DNA from: Priapulus caudatus
Taxonomy: Eukaryota > Priapulida > Priapulimorpha > Priapulimorphida > Priapulidae
Reading direction: 5' to 3'
Assembly: GCF_000485595.1 (NCBI RefSeq)
Contig: NW_014577942.1
Location: 107,253-130,544, forward strand
Length of the DNA stretch: 23,292 bases
Numbering within the stretch: the stretch's first letter is position 1; every line of letters starts with the position of its first letter. Positions 10,126 to 19,350 of the stretch are shown piece after piece. The translations under genes were made by a program, and so were the position numbers. The notes beneath the pieces are model-generated. The model searched no databases and was not told the origin of the DNA. It was given only the letters and a program-made list of their open reading frames with translations.

Positions 10126-11188
10126 CAAAACAATAAACGAGATCTCAATTGAAAAACAAAACGAAAAATACGATCCGAGTAAAAACCAGATATCAAATAA
10201 AATCGATATCGGGCACAAGTGAAATGCATAACAAAAATAAAAAATGGTGCATATTAAACTAATTGTACGGTGGAAACAAGTTATATAATCTCACATTCTA
10301 TGAAGTTTGAAAACAATAGCGAAATGACTCTGCAGGATTGATTTCATATTTGGCGTATAGTAAGTGTAAAAAAATATTCTTTCTTCTCCGGTTATGAAAT
10401 CATGGGTCAACCGAACATACCATATCCTCTACAGCAACACGAATGCTAGACAGTAGAGGCAAAACACTGCTAAGTCTCCCTCCAAGTTCATCAAAACTTT
10501 CTGATATGGGGGGAACCATTGGTTCATTGCTGAGCGACCACATTTTGTAAAGCTGGAATTTTTTTTGCTTCTGACAACACTATCTGTCTGCTGCAGTCAG
10601 TCCCCAGCTAGAAGAATTTCTTTGGGTTCCAAGATATTGTCATTTTGGCAGAGTGGTGTATGTTATGCCAATAGATTGGAGCAGCTAGTAAACCAGTAGT
10701 CATCCATGCAAAATAGCCGTGACGTACTACAAATCTCAATCAACTGGCGCCATCTGCAGGCAAAATACATGAAATATCGCTTGCACAGTGCACGACTTTC
10801 CTTGCTCTACTACTACTAGTGAACCACCACCATCCACTAACACAAAACGAAGGTTCACTCTCCCTACCTCTGTGTGTGACCATAACAACTTAACGAAACG
10901 AAACGAAATTTACTCCACTTCCCTCCCACCCTCCCCCCCCTGCCGAGCAAATTGCAAACATTGAAAAACGAACCCCCCCCCCCCCAAAAAAAAAGACTCA
11001 CACAAATACGACACATAATCAGGCTTACCCCGTTACGTTTTCCATCCTACGCCGCCCTTCCCACCGTGCAATCCCTGCACCTTCCCCTCCGTACCACCTC
11101 CGCAACCATCCCCCGTTCTCTGCCCCATCCTCCCCGCGTCGCAACGCCCTACGGACGACGCCATTTGGTCGTCCCGACCCCGGCCCGC
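10126..11188. other. Region downstream of the terminal exon, no gene supported
   Basis: It would contain the 3' untranslated region of the minus-strand gene. A C and A homopolymer stretch lies at 10974-10994. Short minus-strand open patches near 10450-10740 are noted under rejected items. Confidence 0.4.
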
Positions 11189-11425
11189 TCACGCCACCTG
11201 GGGGCCGTCACCGGCGGGGGCTGCCCGCGACGACGTCTCCCTCGCGTCGTCCCGCGGGGCCGCCGTCGCCGCGGCGACGGGCTGGCTGGACGGCGGCGGA
11301 CGATCGACGTAGACGTTGGCCGACTTGAGCGTCATCTCGACGGGGACGGAGACGTACGGCGTGGCGGCGGCGGCGTCGCGCGACGACGCCGAGAAATGCG
11401 ACACGGCGCGGGCCGAGTCGGCATT
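11189..11425 (-). CDS. Terminal coding exon: cytoplasmic tail and stop codon
   Basis: This minus-strand exon has 78 codons plus a TGA stop at 11189-11191. It starts AAT GCC GAC directly after an acceptor read as tgtttgtttcag. It enters in phase 0, matching the donor of the transmembrane exon at 18043, so the tail would read ENME then NADSARAVSHFSAS. The peptide is rich in Pro, Ala, Ser and Arg, with PYVSVPVEMTLKSANVYVDR as its best ordered part. TPYVSV and NVYVDR hold tyrosines that could be docking sites, but that is speculation. The exon is strongly GC-rich against its surroundings. The acceptor lies inside the first unit of the 77-bp satellite. I see no AATAAA or ATTAAA on the minus strand within about 1 kb downstream. 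The assignment to the same gene rests on phase and strand only, because the 6.6 kb intron contains a sequence gap. Confidence 0.6.
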   Translation of the reverse strand, partial: NADSARAVSHFSASSRDAAAATPYVSVPVEMTLKSANVYVDRPPPSSQPVAAATAAPRDDARETSSRAAPAGDGPQVA

Positions 11426-11428
11426 CTG

Positions 11429-11930
11429 AAACAAACATCGGCCAATCAGTGAGCGACGCCAGGTGGCACTGGCAACAGCAACGATAAGAAACGCGGTGCG
11501 CCCTGCAACGAACATCGGCCAATCAGTGATCGACACCAAGTGGCATTGACAACAGCAATGATAAGAAACGCAATGCGCCCTGCAACGAACATCGGCCAAT
11601 CAGCGATCGACACCAGGTGGCGTTGACAACAGCAATGATAAGAAACGCGGTGCGCCCTGCAACGAACATCGGCCAATCAGTGATCGACACCAGGTGGCGT
11701 TGACAACAGCAATGATAAGAAACGCGGTGCGCCCTGCAACGAACATCGGCCAATCAGTGATCGACACCAGGTGGCGTTGACAACAGCAATGATAAGAAAC
11801 GCGGTGCGCCCTGCAACGAACATCGGCCAATCAGTGATCGACACCAGGTGGCGTTGACAACAGCAATGATAAGAAACGCGGTGCGCCCTGCAACGAACAT
11901 CGGCCAATCAGTGATCGACACCAGGTGGCG
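11429..11930. repeat. 77-bp satellite array, cut by the assembly gap
   Basis: About 6.5 direct copies of a 77-bp unit run up to the gap. The landmark cggccaatca occurs at 11439, 11516, 11593, 11670, 11747, 11824 and 11901, exactly 77 apart. The copies next to the gap are identical, while those next to the exon are diverged, as expected when an array homogenises in its centre. Each unit carries a CCAAT motif and a GATAAG motif. Because 77 is not a multiple of three, three units together form a 231-base minus-strand reading frame, which explains the overlapping open frames here. They are not genes. The array fills the 3' end of the last intron of the membrane-protein gene. Confidence 0.95.
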
Positions 11931-12724
11931 NNNNNNNNNNNNNNNNNNNNNNNNNNNNNNNNNNNNNNNNNNNNNNNNNNNNNNNNNNNNNNNNNNNNNN
12001 NNNNNNNNNNNNNNNNNNNNNNNNNNNNNNNNNNNNNNNNNNNNNNNNNNNNNNNNNNNNNNNNNNNNNNNNNNNNNNNNNNNNNNNNNNNNNNNNNNNN
12101 NNNNNNNNNNNNNNNNNNNNNNNNNNNNNNNNNNNNNNNNNNNNNNNNNNNNNNNNNNNNNNNNNNNNNNNNNNNNNNNNNNNNNNNNNNNNNNNNNNNN
12201 NNNNNNNNNNNNNNNNNNNNNNNNNNNNNNNNNNNNNNNNNNNNNNNNNNNNNNNNNNNNNNNNNNNNNNNNNNNNNNNNNNNNNNNNNNNNNNNNNNNN
12301 NNNNNNNNNNNNNNNNNNNNNNNNNNNNNNNNNNNNNNNNNNNNNNNNNNNNNNNNNNNNNNNNNNNNNNNNNNNNNNNNNNNNNNNNNNNNNNNNNNNN
12401 NNNNNNNNNNNNNNNNNNNNNNNNNNNNNNNNNNNNNNNNNNNNNNNNNNNNNNNNNNNNNNNNNNNNNNNNNNNNNNNNNNNNNNNNNNNNNNNNNNNN
12501 NNNNNNNNNNNNNNNNNNNNNNNNNNNNNNNNNNNNNNNNNNNNNNNNNNNNNNNNNNNNNNNNNNNNNNNNNNNNNNNNNNNNNNNNNNNNNNNNNNNN
12601 NNNNNNNNNNNNNNNNNNNNNNNNNNNNNNNNNNNNNNNNNNNNNNNNNNNNNNNNNNNNNNNNNNNNNNNNNNNNNNNNNNNNNNNNNNNNNNNNNNNN
12701 NNNNNNNNNNNNNNNNNNNNNNNN
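11931..12724. other. Assembly gap (794 N)
   Basis: This is an unbroken run of N. To its left is the 77-bp satellite array, and to its right the middle of a dispersed repeat (12725-12953). The satellite does not resume after the gap. The true length is unknown, and exons could be hidden here. Confidence 1.
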
Positions 12725-12953
12725 AGCAGCATAATCGTGAGATGTCTCGCAAAAATGATGCAAAATCATACTGTGCTCACCCAGTGTCACGGATTAGCAC
12801 TCGTCCGGTCGTCCGAGACGAGTGATTTTTCAGCAGGACAAGTGCCAAATCACACCCTACTCGTCCGATGACGAGTAACAATTTCAGTTAGATTTAGTTT
12901 AGATTTTTTTTTTTTTTTTTTTTTGATTGGCGCCGGCTCACTCGTGGCACAAA
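12725..12953 (+). mobile_element. Fragment of dispersed repeat, copy A (hAT-like interior)
   Basis: This stretch is nearly identical to 21552-21784. Both contain two stem-loops sharing ACTCGTC/GACGAGT arms (8-bp stems around 12801-12830 and 12864-12883), then a T-rich run, and end in gccggctcactcgtggcacaaa. The left end is cut by the assembly gap. In copy B this sequence follows a short reading frame with a PCNA-binding-like motif, inside an element whose end begins CAGGG. Copy A has a pure run of T where copy B has interspersed G, so the two have diverged slightly. Confidence 0.7.
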
Positions 12954-13389
12954 TTTTAAATTTTGATTATTACTAGAATGTTAGGCAACTTGATTTTGCA
13001 TTTTCTGTTAATAAAGATTGAAAGCTGCAGATGTTGACTCTGACTCTGATTCTGACCATTAAAATAAAGTGGACCAGGAGTCTGAGGACATATAGTGTTA
13101 CCTGGAACTTTAGTCGGAGTCTGTCCTATGGAATACTCAATACTGTAGTAACTGTAATACTTAATAGAATATATTTCAGTCCACATTATATTATAATGTG
13201 GACTCAGATTATAAAAATGCAGTGATAATTGAATTCTCAACTTGGCAGATACTACTAAAATAAAGAGGAAATACACTGTTACTTTACTGACTTTTACTTG
13301 ACATTTATGATTTTTCTTTTTATACTAGATACTTAATAGCATATATTTTCCTATCTAAACTACCAAATTCTAGAACCCATACCCATCAA
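12954..13389. other. AT-rich intron sequence with a 27-base palindrome
   Basis: AGTCCACATTATA and its exact complement face each other around one T at 13178-13204. No coding exon is seen. Confidence 0.5.
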
Positions 13390-13564
13390 AATAGGCTATT
13401 TGTGGGTCAAATCAGAATTTTTTTTCCGGGGGTGCATGCCCCCGGACCCTCCTAGCAGGGCGTTGGGGCCTTCGCCGCTCACCCTACCGTCCGTGCCGGA
13501 AAAACAGTTACCTGCTATTCATTGTCAAATTACCTGCTTTGTCAAAAGTTAACAAGAACCCTGA
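13390..13564 (-). mobile_element. hAT-like element end (minus orientation)
   Basis: The right end, TTAACAAGAACCCTG (13550-13564), is the exact reverse complement of the terminus at 21120-21134. Inward lie two TTACCTGCT motifs and a GC hairpin, CCGGGGG-TGCATG-CCCCCGG (13426-13445). The inner part differs from the 21120 element, so it is a related but different family, or a rearranged copy. I did not find the opposite terminus, so the left limit is approximate. Confidence 0.4.
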
Positions 13565-14075
13565 TATATATAAAAAGAACATATAGCATAAAATATAAAG
13601 TACAAAACAAAAGTTACAACTCTCAAAAATTTTGAAAAATCAGGGGACTGGTGGGGTTTTTGACGCGTATTATAAAGGCAATACCGTTTTGCGTATTTTT
13701 TACTGTTTTTTTTTTCTTCATGCACGTTAAAGAAAAAAAAACCTTGAATGAAGCTACATTAAACGCGGTACAATACTAAGCCTATTTTACGAATGCAGGA
13801 AAGCGGAGTCTACGAGTGCAGCCCGGTTGCAACGTAAAACTTAAAGCAAAAAGTAAGTGATACAAGGAAATACGTAGCCAGATGCATTAAAACGAAATAC
13901 ATGATTAGATTATGTGCCCACCCACATCGTTAATGAATCCAAAATACAAAAACCGTCGCAAATCCGAAATTATCACCGACACTACAGGTCGTAACGTCGT
14001 CTCACCATCGGTGACAATTTTGGACCTCATGACTCAGTTGAGCGTGAGCGCGCGCGCGCGCGCGCTGGGACGTAC
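13565..14075. other. Intron sequence, no gene seen
   Basis: This is AT-rich sequence with A and T homopolymers, ending in a CG dinucleotide run (14046-14065) immediately inside the donor side of the 14076-14221 exon. Confidence 0.5.
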
Positions 14076-14221
14076 GATGATGGAGAAGGTGACGTCTATC
14101 GGCTTGTGGCAGCGATGAACGTTGGCCCTCGTTGTGACGGCGTGCCCGCCGATCATAGGGAAGCAGCTCGCGTGCAGCGAGTTCGTGTCGAATCGACACT
14201 CCTTGGATGGATTCAGTGCAT
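14076..14221 (-). CDS. Orphan exon of a cysteine-containing ectodomain, out of phase with its neighbours
   Basis: This 146-base minus-strand exon has an acceptor (gccgccggccag) and a donor GTACGT, entering in phase 1 and leaving in phase 0. Its 48 full codons begin ALNPSKECRFDTNSLHASCF and end DVTFSII. They hold cysteines at exon residues 8, 19 and 37 and the motif MIGGHAVTTRANVHRCHKP. The composition looks like a secreted or extracellular domain. It lies on the same strand as the membrane-protein exons, inside the last intron, but the transmembrane exon leaves in phase 0 and cannot join it in frame. Its phase-0 exit does match the entry of the 20702-20842 exon, which suggests that it normally precedes that exon. 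It may be part of a tandem paralogue whose other exons are in the gap, or the region may be misordered. I do not recognise the family. Confidence 0.5.
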
Positions 14222-14255
14222 CTGGCCGGCGGCACATGATAAAGAGTCGATTGTA

Positions 14256-14340
14256 ACAACGCACGCGCGCACGCACGCACGCACACATGACAACGCGCAT
14301 GCACGCACACACGCACGCATGCACGTGCACACACACGCAC

Positions 14341-14396
<56 letters not shown>

Positions 14397-14404
14397 ACAT
14401 AACA

Positions 14405-14436
<32 letters not shown>

Positions 14437-14475
14437 GCGCACACACACACGACAACACACACACGCTCGCACGCA
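14256..14475. repeat. AC-rich microsatellite
   Basis: This is a CACG/CA repeat tract including a pure CA run (about 14345-14390). It lies about 35 bases upstream, on the minus strand, of the 14076-14221 exon. Confidence 0.95.
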
Positions 14476-15106
14476 CGACAACAAAAATAGAACCAACAAG
14501 ACAATAGAACGGGTGATATAGGGCAACAATCATACACATAAGCAAAGGTGATGTATAGAAACAGCGACCAGGGAATTGGATGGTAACAATCCAATCATAT
14601 ACATATTATAGCAAAGGTGATATAGAGCAACAGTGTGTAAATTATCATACTCATTTAACAATATTCAAGAGAGCATGGGCCAGAAGGCAAGAGGACGGCG
14701 TTACGTCTAGCTCCCTTGCAACAGGTCAATAATCATCTACTAAATGGCACAAAGCCTGATTACACTTTACCTGGACATTTACCAGGATTCTACATGTCAT
14801 AATGACAAGTGCCTAGAGGCTAGGAAGTGTACTAGCTTGTAAAAAAAAAACACTTACAGCTATACTTCCAGACGGACAGCAATGCCACGTAAAATGCCAG
14901 TTGCAATCGAAGAAGCAGATGCGTCGGAGACATACCAATGAGCACGCGATCTCGAACCTTATTTGTCGGCTCTGGACCTCAGTTCAAAGACGTTCTCCTC
15001 GTTTCTTCATCGTGTGTGCAGATCTCTGCCTAGCATGGGCAGAAACTACGCGACAATGCCATAAACACTATATATAGCAGCTTCTTTGCAAGCGACAAAA
15101 TAACGA
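14476..15106. other. Intron sequence with a short tandem motif
   Basis: The sequence atatagggcaacaatcatac(a) / gcaaaggtgatgtatagaaacag recurs about three times between 14513 and 14650 at about 60-base spacing. The rest shows no recognisable feature. Confidence 0.45.
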
Positions 15107-15924
15107 TACAATTCATAAACCGGCTCAAGGATAGAGAGCATGTCCAGTACTTAATAAACATCATCCTCTTCTATATCACCGTCCTGGACGCAAAAAATTT
15201 TCCCCCACAAGAGTTCCGGACACCAATCTTTCCTAATTTGCATACAGCCAATCAGCGCCCATGTTGTCATTCATACACGTGTCTTTGATACGTTTACACG
15301 ATGTCTTTCACACATTCTTAAATACAGCGCAGTATGTACCTAAAGTATCTATGGTGTCAGGTCACAACGGGTGCTATAGTTATTTGTTAAATCTTGCCGT
15401 TTATTTAATTATTCGGCAAATGTTGGCAAACACGATTTCTCTGTTTATTATGTAACTATGTATTTCTGCCTTGCCCAACATGGCCAATTAAGGCAATAGT
15501 TGGCATGATATCATGATATTATGATCACGCATTTTATGCATGGGCGACCATACAGCTTTCACTACGCGCATCATACAGTCAACAGTGTACAGAGTACATC
15601 GCGCAAACACCCGCCTAAAACCTCAAAAAACTGTACTTTCTGCCCCATCATGTAATACTTGTGAATTGCCTTTAACTTTCGCGTGTGTAAACTTACTGAC
15701 AGCCAAAGAATTCTTTCCGAATAATCGATACTTTTGTCATGTTTGTCACTACAAATGGCACACAATAGCGAATTGCGTGCCGTCATTGTTGCTTCGAGGA
15801 AGTCGAGTGAATGGAGTGCGCTGATTGGCTGTATGCAAATTAGGAAAGATTGGTGTCCGGAACTCTCGTGGGAAAAAAAATTCCGCATCCTGGACATCAT
15901 CTCTATCCTTGAACCCATAAACCA
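15107..15924. mobile_element. Fold-back element with long inverted arms
   Basis: The left arm (about 15107-15258) is complementary to the right arm (about 15818-15924). Matches include gagttccggacaccaatctt, tcctaatttgcatacagcca and the outer tcaaggatagag. The left arm has an extra insertion of about 40 bases near 15152-15190. Each arm contains a perfect octamer ATTTGCAT/ATGCAAAT (15236-15243 and 15833-15840). The 560-base centre shows no recognisable gene. It is probably a non-autonomous DNA transposon. Confidence 0.65.
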
Positions 15925-16022
15925 GCTACAATATAGGACTTCACTAGGTGCCCACTCTATTACTAGTTTAATGGAAACTAAAGAAATTTTATACAGCGTA
16001 TACTATTGGCTATTGCTATGAA

Positions 16023-16288
16023 GGTCTATGTCCCCCTGGTTACTGCCGGAACGTACCCTGGGTACGGCCCGGTATACCGGAAGTTGGCGGAACGTACCCT
16101 GGTACTATCTAATATGTCGGACCGTACCTCGCCTACTCCACTAACGAGTCTAGGGAGTCGCCAACACCTACTCCATAGCCCTAACCCGAATCCTAACCCT
16201 AACCATATCAAATAGCGACCAGGGTACGTTCCGGTATACCGGACCGTACCCAGGGTACGTTCCGCCAGTACCCTGGGGGACATAGACC
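16023..16288. mobile_element. 266-bp fold-back element
   Basis: Both ends read GGTCTATGTCCCCC inward, and about 60 bases of each arm match, including GGAACGTACCCTGGGTACGG and CCGGTATACCGGAA. The arms contain repeated GGAACGTACCCTGG units. The short centre holds a degenerate CCCTAA telomere-like stretch (16179-16204). No protein is encoded; open frames across the arms are mirror images of each other. A clear target duplication is not visible. Confidence 0.7.
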
Positions 16289-16299
16289 CTATGGCTATC

Positions 16300-17110
16300 A
16301 TGAGTATGAGCTATAGCTATAGTAATACTAACCAGTATACTATTGTTATGTAATAATCTGCTATGCAGGTATGAATTGAATAGTACGCCCATTAAAATGG
16401 CATTATTTGTTTATTATTTTAATCAGAGACAGACCCAGGGGCAGAGGCACTGCCACCTGACAAACGCACACAGCTCCAGATTTAAACCGACCAGGCTCTC
16501 CGACTAGTTACACGGCGGAGGAGCCTCTCGCCTCTCGCCACGTAGTGTTAAGCGAGATGGGAACTTGTGGCTACTCCAGATTGTACTCTTACTTACTAGT
16601 AGTAGTATACTACTTAGTCTTACTCTTACTCTCTTACTCTTAGTCTTACTCTTACTTAGTCTTAGACCTAAAATGTATTATGTACACCAAATTATACGGG
16701 TTTTACTATTATATTCTTTTTTCTACTACAATACTTTGAGAAATTAAATAACAATACGATGAAATTTCGTTCCTCACAGTCCCCTATATACAGTCAACGC
16801 AGATGAAATTGTAATTGGAAGTATAAAATTAGTAACCTGTATTTTGTTATCCATGACACTTTCCTGTTGCATTATGGTTATCTTTAGGATCATTTTGGCG
16901 TGACGTCACTTGCACGGCGTGTCCGCAATTTTCGCCAGATGTCGCTGTCGCAAGCTTTGGTCGCAAGTCAGATGAAATCGCCATGCAGACGATCTCTTCC
17001 TGGCGGCAGCGAAATGGTGAAGACGCTTTCGCAATTTGTGTGCAGAAACTTCGATCAAATATCATGCATACGGATTGTTTTTGTGGCTGGAAACACTAAA
17101 ATAACAGACT
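16300..17110. other. Intron sequence with TTACTC minisatellite and a full CRE
   Basis: Repeats of cttactcttagt occupy about 16585-16665. A perfect CRE palindrome TGACGTCA lies at 16901-16908. A 72-codon plus-strand frame starts at 16900, but it has no supporting splice or domain evidence. Confidence 0.4.
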
Positions 17111-17117
17111 ATACATA

Positions 17118-17395
17118 ACAATGATAAGAAACGCGGTGCGCCCTGCAACGAACATCGGCCAATCAGTGATCGACACCAGGTGGCGTTGACAACAGCAATG
17201 ATAAGAAACGCGGCGCGTTCTGCAATGAACCTCGGCCAATCATTATGCAACACAAGGTGGCGACGATAACAGCGATGATGAAAAACGCTACGCGCTCGAC
17301 AACGAACATCGGCCTATCAGTGAGCGACACCAGATGGCACTAATACCACGGCAGAAACGATGACGACGCCCGCAGCGCGGCGCCCACGCAAATCT
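17118..17395. repeat. Diverged 77-bp satellite units, second block
   Basis: Three and a half units of the same satellite as 11429-11930 follow each other, from near-identical (17118-17200) to strongly diverged (17280-17345). They pass into a GC-rich extension (gcgcggcgcccacgcaaat) that the 17396-17844 transposon interrupts. Confidence 0.85.
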
Positions 17396-17844
17396 CAGAG
17401 ATGAGAACGGCTCCGGACGAAAGACACGAGATATATTTCTACTTACTGGTAGAATAGCACAAAGCGCAATATTGCGCACCGCAGGTGCTAAGCTCTATTT
17501 GGGGGGTCTGGGAGTCCTACCCCAGAAAAAAAAAAAAATAGATGCTAGCAGACGCGTTCTGGTGACCAGAAATTTCGAAAACTAACTTGTTTATGAACGC
17601 CGCCATCGCACACGCATTGCAGCGTAGTGCGTGAATAGATAGTACATTTGTCGGCTGCGGGATGGCGAGCTCAGACGGTTAAAGAGCATCACTAGCCGCG
17701 CGACATTTTACCCCACTGTCCGCGGGTGGCAGTACACCACCCCACTACAGTTTTCTCAACGGATTTGAACAATTTGGAAAATCTATAATTTTCGAAAGTG
17801 AAAAACGCGGGAAACTGCAGATCTGCGGTAGATTCTCATCTCTG
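17396..17844. mobile_element. 449-bp non-autonomous DNA transposon, CAGAGATGAGAA ends
   Basis: The ends are perfect 12-bp inverted repeats, CAGAGATGAGAA (17396-17407) and TTCTCATCTCTG (17833-17844). Flanks are AAATCT on the left and AAATCC on the right, a 6-bp target duplication with one change. A nearby duplicate of the host sequence (about 17986-18030) reads cgcccacgcAAATCCggttcg with no insertion, so it records the empty site. The interior has no convincing coding capacity. CAGRG ends and a 6-bp duplication suggest a hAT-type group, but other superfamilies are possible. Confidence 0.75.
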
Positions 17845-18036
17845 AAATCCGGTTCGCTCGTCGACGCTCGCCGCAACACCAGGTGGCGCCGATAACAGCA
17901 ACGATGAAAAACGCTACTCGTTCGACAACGAACATCGGCCAATCAGTGAGTGAGCGACACCAGATGGCACTAATATCACGACGACGACCGCAGCACGGCG
18001 CCCACGCAAATCCGGTTCGACGGACGCTCGCCGAGC
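17845..18036. repeat. Satellite-derived higher-order unit next to the transmembrane exon
   Basis: This repeats the order seen at about 17230-17395 plus 17845-17868: satellite unit, cgacaccagatggcactaat, gcggcgcccacgcaaatc, then gacgctcgcc. It reaches to the donor of the 18043-18179 exon. Confidence 0.75.
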
Positions 18037-18042
18037 ACCTAC

Positions 18043-18179
18043 CTCCATGTTCTCGATGAGCGCGTGTGAATTGAGGAAGCGTCTCCTCCGGCGAAACCAG
18101 AAGAACCAGATGAAGAGCAGCAGGATGACGGCGACGACCGTCGCGAGGATCGCGAGGAATATCCCGCCGACGCCGATGC
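18043..18179 (-). CDS. Transmembrane exon of the same protein
   Basis: This 137-base minus-strand exon starts after a strong acceptor (gtctttcag) and ends at GAG AAC ATG GAG before a consensus donor GTAGGT. It enters in phase 1 and leaves in phase 0. It encodes a glycine-led hydrophobic segment (IGVGGIFLAILATVVAVILL and onward to FIWFFW), followed at once by five arginines. This is a typical single-pass helix with a positive stop-transfer signal, so the N-terminal side should be outside the cell and the C-terminal side in the cytosol. The exon closes with FLNSHALIENME. Its first 26 bases and about 110 bases of upstream intron have a diverged copy at 18829-18965. The downstream intron begins in satellite-related sequence within a few bases of the donor. 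Confidence 0.75.
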
Positions 18180-19125
18180 CTGAAAGACAAGCGTACGTCA
18201 AAAGTTAAAACGCCGGTTTCGGGCGGCGTCAGCAAAAGCAAAAATGTAGCATTTCCCGTACGTACTGTGCATATATACGTGTGAGCACCATTGTAACTAC
18301 GCCGGTCGGCGCCGGTCGGTAATACTAATAGCCGGTCTAGTGTTGACCGACCAGCACGTAGCTTTAAATAACATCCTTCCGACCGGCGCAAAAATGAGAA
18401 GTTTCTGTACAATTAATTACCTTCAAAGTAGTGAATCAATCTACAAATAATCACAGCTGATACACACGTTTAGAATTAATTTAAAAAACAACTCTGAGTC
18501 TGAGTTTAATCTCAACAATAATTATGTGTGAAATCATCATCTGATCACATCGTACAGAGCACAGTACATGCAGTATAGCTGGCTAGGCACCATGTTGCTA
18601 TTAATAGTATTATAATAATTTAGGCATATGATGCAGTCACTGATATTAGCCGGCACTAAAATTGTCCTGGCTACAACCCTGTGTGTGAGCAATGCAACTA
18701 CGAGATGTACAACACAACAACTACACGATGTATGACTATACGCGAGACATAAGCGATGGCATGGTAACGGTTAATCATCTGAGCATATCATCATTACTGC
18801 TTAGTGATAATACTTGATCCTCATAAGTGAGGAATATCCCGCCGACGCCTATGCCTAAAACAAGCGGGCATCTGTACCGTTAAAAAGCCCGTTTTCGGGC
18901 GACGTCGGCAAAAGCGAGAATGTAGCATTTCTCGTAGGTACTGCGCACATTCATGTGAGCAATTACTGTGCTTTTTCCATATATGCATGTGAGTGATGCA
19001 GTGAACAATGATGAGATACACAACACAACAGTTGCACAATGTATAATTCATACACGATGTATGTGAGACAAAGGCAATGCCATGGCTGGTCATCTGTACA
19101 TTATCACAACTGCTTCTAGTCATAA
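18154..19125. repeat. Local tandem duplication around the transmembrane exon acceptor
   Basis: 18154-18290 matches 18829-18965, and 18676-18810 matches roughly 18980-19125. The first unit is split by about 385 bases (18291-18675) that carry CGCCGGTCGG/CCGACCGGCG inverted motifs (18300-18319 and 18379-18388) and end in tggctacaaccctg. Confidence 0.65.
18775..18854 (-). pseudogene. Duplicated 5' end of the transmembrane exon, with intact acceptor and early stop
   Basis: The plus-strand bases 18829-18965 match 18154-18290, covering the first 26 bases of the transmembrane exon, its acceptor and about 110 bases of intron. On the minus strand the copy keeps an acceptor (cttgttttag) and then reads IGVGGIFL in the original phase 1. 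After that the homology ends, and the frame continues as TYEDQVLSLSSNDDMLR to a TGA at 18775-18777. The hydrophobic helix is therefore lost. The piece is either a dead exon fragment or an alternative last exon that would yield a protein without a membrane anchor. I favour a dead fragment, since nothing shows that it is spliced. Confidence 0.45.
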
Positions 19126-19350
19126 CACATATTTCCATGAGTTTTTTTTCAATTAATATTCATACCCATAACTGCACATTGTTTGCACGTGAAAAAACCT
19201 GGAAATTTCTCGCTAAACTTCGGTAATCGCACAAATAGCGATCTAAAAAGCGATATTTTTTTCAGGCAAAAACTGGAACGCTTCACCGCCAAGCACAATA
19301 ACTCTAACCGCTGTGCGAAGCTCGTTGCAACCCAGGATAGATTGCCACAG

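Noticed and set aside
10450-10742. Minus-strand open patches, such as one ending SFDELGGRLSSVLPLLSSIR and then a stop
   Set aside because: The patches lie in different frames, are separated by stops, lack clear splice sites and match no family I know. They may be an old transposon or gene remnant.
11446-12790. Repeated 76-codon minus-strand frames and frames through the N run
   Set aside because: The 76-codon frames are three satellite units read through (231 bases); the long frames are mostly unknown bases in the gap.
12801-12890. Possible self-cleaving ribozyme in the twin ACTCGTC/GACGAGT hairpins
   Set aside because: I looked for a hammerhead core (CUGANGA and GAAA) on both strands and found only CCGATGA, without a properly placed GAAA.
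15540-16021. Frames of about 95-115 codons on both strands in the fold-back element
   Set aside because: They overlap on opposite strands and include transposon arm sequence; no domain is recognisable.
16900-17118. 72-codon plus-strand frame just after a perfect CRE
   Set aside because: It has no recognisable domain, no donor that I trust, and it ends in satellite-adjacent sequence. The CRE alone is not enough to call a promoter.
17655-17710. tRNA-like SINE head (tggcgagctcagacggttaaagag)
   Set aside because: It resembles an A box, but no B box GGTTCGANNCC follows at the right distance, and it lies inside a DNA transposon.
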